Assembly (NCBI GenBank): GCA_013821525.1
Contig: JACDGR010000203.1
Location: forward strand, 1-6,461
Length of the DNA stretch: 6,461 nucleotides
Source of the DNA: Actinomycetota bacterium
GTDB taxonomy: Bacteria > Actinomycetota > Thermoleophilia > Gaiellales > Gaiellaceae
Direction: 5' to 3'
Shown: positions 5,416 through 6,461 of the stretch, piece after piece
How positions within the stretch are numbered: the stretch's first letter is position 1
How the letters are laid out: every line of letters begins with the position of its first letter
Position numbers and translations under genes: made by a program
The notes under the pieces: model-generated
The model's input: only the letters and a program-made list of their open reading frames with translations
What the model was told of the DNA's origin: nothing
Database searches by the model: none

Positions 5416-6461
5416 GATGAGCGATGTTAAGGAGGATTCCCACCCCGGCGAGCAACATCACGAGGCTCGAGCCGCCGTAGGAGAGGAACGGCAGGGGGAT
5501 CCCGGTCAGCGGGGCGACGCCGAGGACGGCGGCGATGTTGACCGCCGCCTGCCCCGCGACCAGGGTCGTGAGACCGGCCGCGAGCCGCTTGCCGAATGGA
5601 TCCTTGCAGCGCATCGAGATCCTGAAGCCGCTGAATGCAAAGACCGCGTAGGCCAGGATGACCGCCGTGACGCCGACGAGCCCGAGCTCCTCGCCGATGT
5701 TCGCGAGGATCATGTCGGTGTGGGCTTCGGGCAGGTAGAAGATCTTCTCGACGCCGTTTCCGAGCCCGCGGCCGAACAGGCCGCCAGACCCCATCCCGAT
5801 CTTCGCCTGCAGAATCTGGTAGCCGATGCCCTGGGCGTCGTGCGTCGGGTGCATGAACGCGAAGAAGCGCTCGCGGCTGTAGGGCTTCGTCCAGATCGCA
5901 GCGAAGCCGGCGGCGCTGACAAGGCCGAGCGCCGCACCGATCGTTCGCCCGGGCGTGCCGGAGACGACGAGGATCCCGACGAGCATCAGCGTCAACGCGA
6001 TCGTCGTTCCCAGATCGGGCTCGACGACGAGCAGCAGGCAGAAGACGGCGGAGAGCGCCCCGACGGGGCGCCAGAGCTCGCGCAGGTCGCGCGGCGCCGG
6101 GTGCCGCGCGTAATACGCAGACGCCCAGATCGCGAGTGCGAGCTTCGCGAACTCGGACGGCTGGAACACCGCCGGGCCGAGTGAGATCCAGCGCCGCGCA
6201 CCGTTGATCGGCGGACCGATCACGAGCACCGCAGCGAGCAGGCCGAGCGAACCGACGACGAGGATCGGGGCGAGCGCGCGCAGCCGCCGGAAGTCCCAGC
6301 GCTGCGCGACCATCATCAGGACGATCCCGAGCGCCGCGTAGATCGCCTGACGCTTCAGGTAGTAGCCGGGGTCGCTGCCGCCCACCGTCGCCGAAGCCGA
6401 GGTGGCGCTGTAGACCATCACGAGGCCGAAGGCGACGAGCGCCAGCGTGACCAGGATCAGG
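5258..6461 (-). CDS. ftsW: Septal peptidoglycan polymerase FtsW (SEDS family), N-terminus cut by the window
   Basis: FtsW is a polytopic membrane glycosyltransferase that polymerises lipid II at the septum together with a class B PBP. 400 residues are visible. The frame is open to the right edge, so the start and perhaps some tens of residues are missing. The first visible segment (LVTLALVAFGLVMVYSATS, 3-21) is the usual first membrane helix. SEDS motifs are NGARRWIS (86-93), FQPSEFAKL (99-107), EPDLGTT (147-153), LPEAHTD (243-249) with the conserved Asp249, GEELG (256-260) and LPFLSYGGSS (323-332). About ten hydrophobic segments can be picked out. The setting next to murG favours FtsW over RodA. 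The last membrane helix ends near residue 348. The remaining 52 residues, 16 of them Arg, are encoded entirely within the first 158 nt of murG, so the tail is either a real overlap product or the result of a lost or misread stop. Confidence 0.95.
   Translation of the reverse strand, partial: LILVTLALVAFGLVMVYSATSASATVGGSDPGYYLKRQAIYAALGIVLMMVAQRWDFRRLRALAPILVVGSLGLLAAVLVIGPPINGARRWISLGPAVFQPSEFAKLALAIWASAYYARHPAPRDLRELWRPVGALSAVFCLLLVVEPDLGTTIALTLMLVGILVVSGTPGRTIGAALGLVSAAGFAAIWTKPYSRERFFAFMHPTHDAQGIGYQILQAKIGMGSGGLFGRGLGNGVEKIFYLPEAHTDMILANIGEELGLVGVTAVILAYAVFAFSGFRISMRCKDPFGKRLAAGLTTLVAGQAAVNIAAVLGVAPLTGIPLPFLSYGGSSLVMLLAGVGILLNIAHRGNTAAVAVPDRSRGNSRTRAARPRSRSSAQRARRSRDVRRVAGSRRSASGS

Overview
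This is a stretch of a bacterial division and cell wall (dcw) cluster. All seven genes lie on the minus strand and are transcribed from right to left: ftsW (5' end cut by the window), murG, murC, murB, ftsQ, ftsZ, and the first 69 codons of gcvT (cut at the left edge). GC content is high and GTG starts are common (ftsQ, murB, murG). FtsZ has the actinobacterial-style signature AGEGGGTGTGG. No ftsA lies between ftsQ and ftsZ. This points to an actinobacterium. murB sitting between murC and ftsQ, which is not the usual Streptomyces/Mycobacterium layout, suggests a deeper branch such as Thermoleophilia (Gaiella/Solirubrobacter-like). That placement is inferred from memory of gene order and motifs, not from a search.

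Layout from right to left. At 6461-5258 is the SEDS polymerase FtsW, whose last 52 codons run inside the start of murG. At 5415-4345 is MurG, which makes lipid II. At 4348-3200 is an unusually short MurC, joined to murG by a 4-nt ATGA overlap. At about 3207-2317 is MurB, whose start overlaps the end of murC. At 2285-1482 is FtsQ, 31 nt after murB, with a clear ribosome binding site. At 1481-1310 is the only real intergenic region (172 nt). It holds a TTGACA promoter candidate, two inverted repeats and short direct repeats. At 1309-245 is FtsZ. After 37 nt comes gcvT from 207 leftward.

The genes form one pathway. MurC and MurB act on UDP-MurNAc precursors in the cytoplasm. MurG builds lipid II at the membrane. 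FtsW polymerises glycan at the septum. FtsQ belongs to the divisome scaffold and FtsZ forms the ring. The tight overlaps from ftsW to ftsQ suggest one operon with translational coupling. The ftsQ-ftsZ spacer looks built to give ftsZ extra, separately controlled transcription. gcvT (glycine cleavage, one-carbon metabolism) is the functional outsider.

I found no mobile element, CRISPR array, RNA gene or new defence or biosynthetic system. The window is mostly a conventional core locus. The points worth a second look are the ftsQ-ftsZ spacer, the compact MurC, non-consensus motifs in MurC and MurG, and the ftsW/murG overlap.
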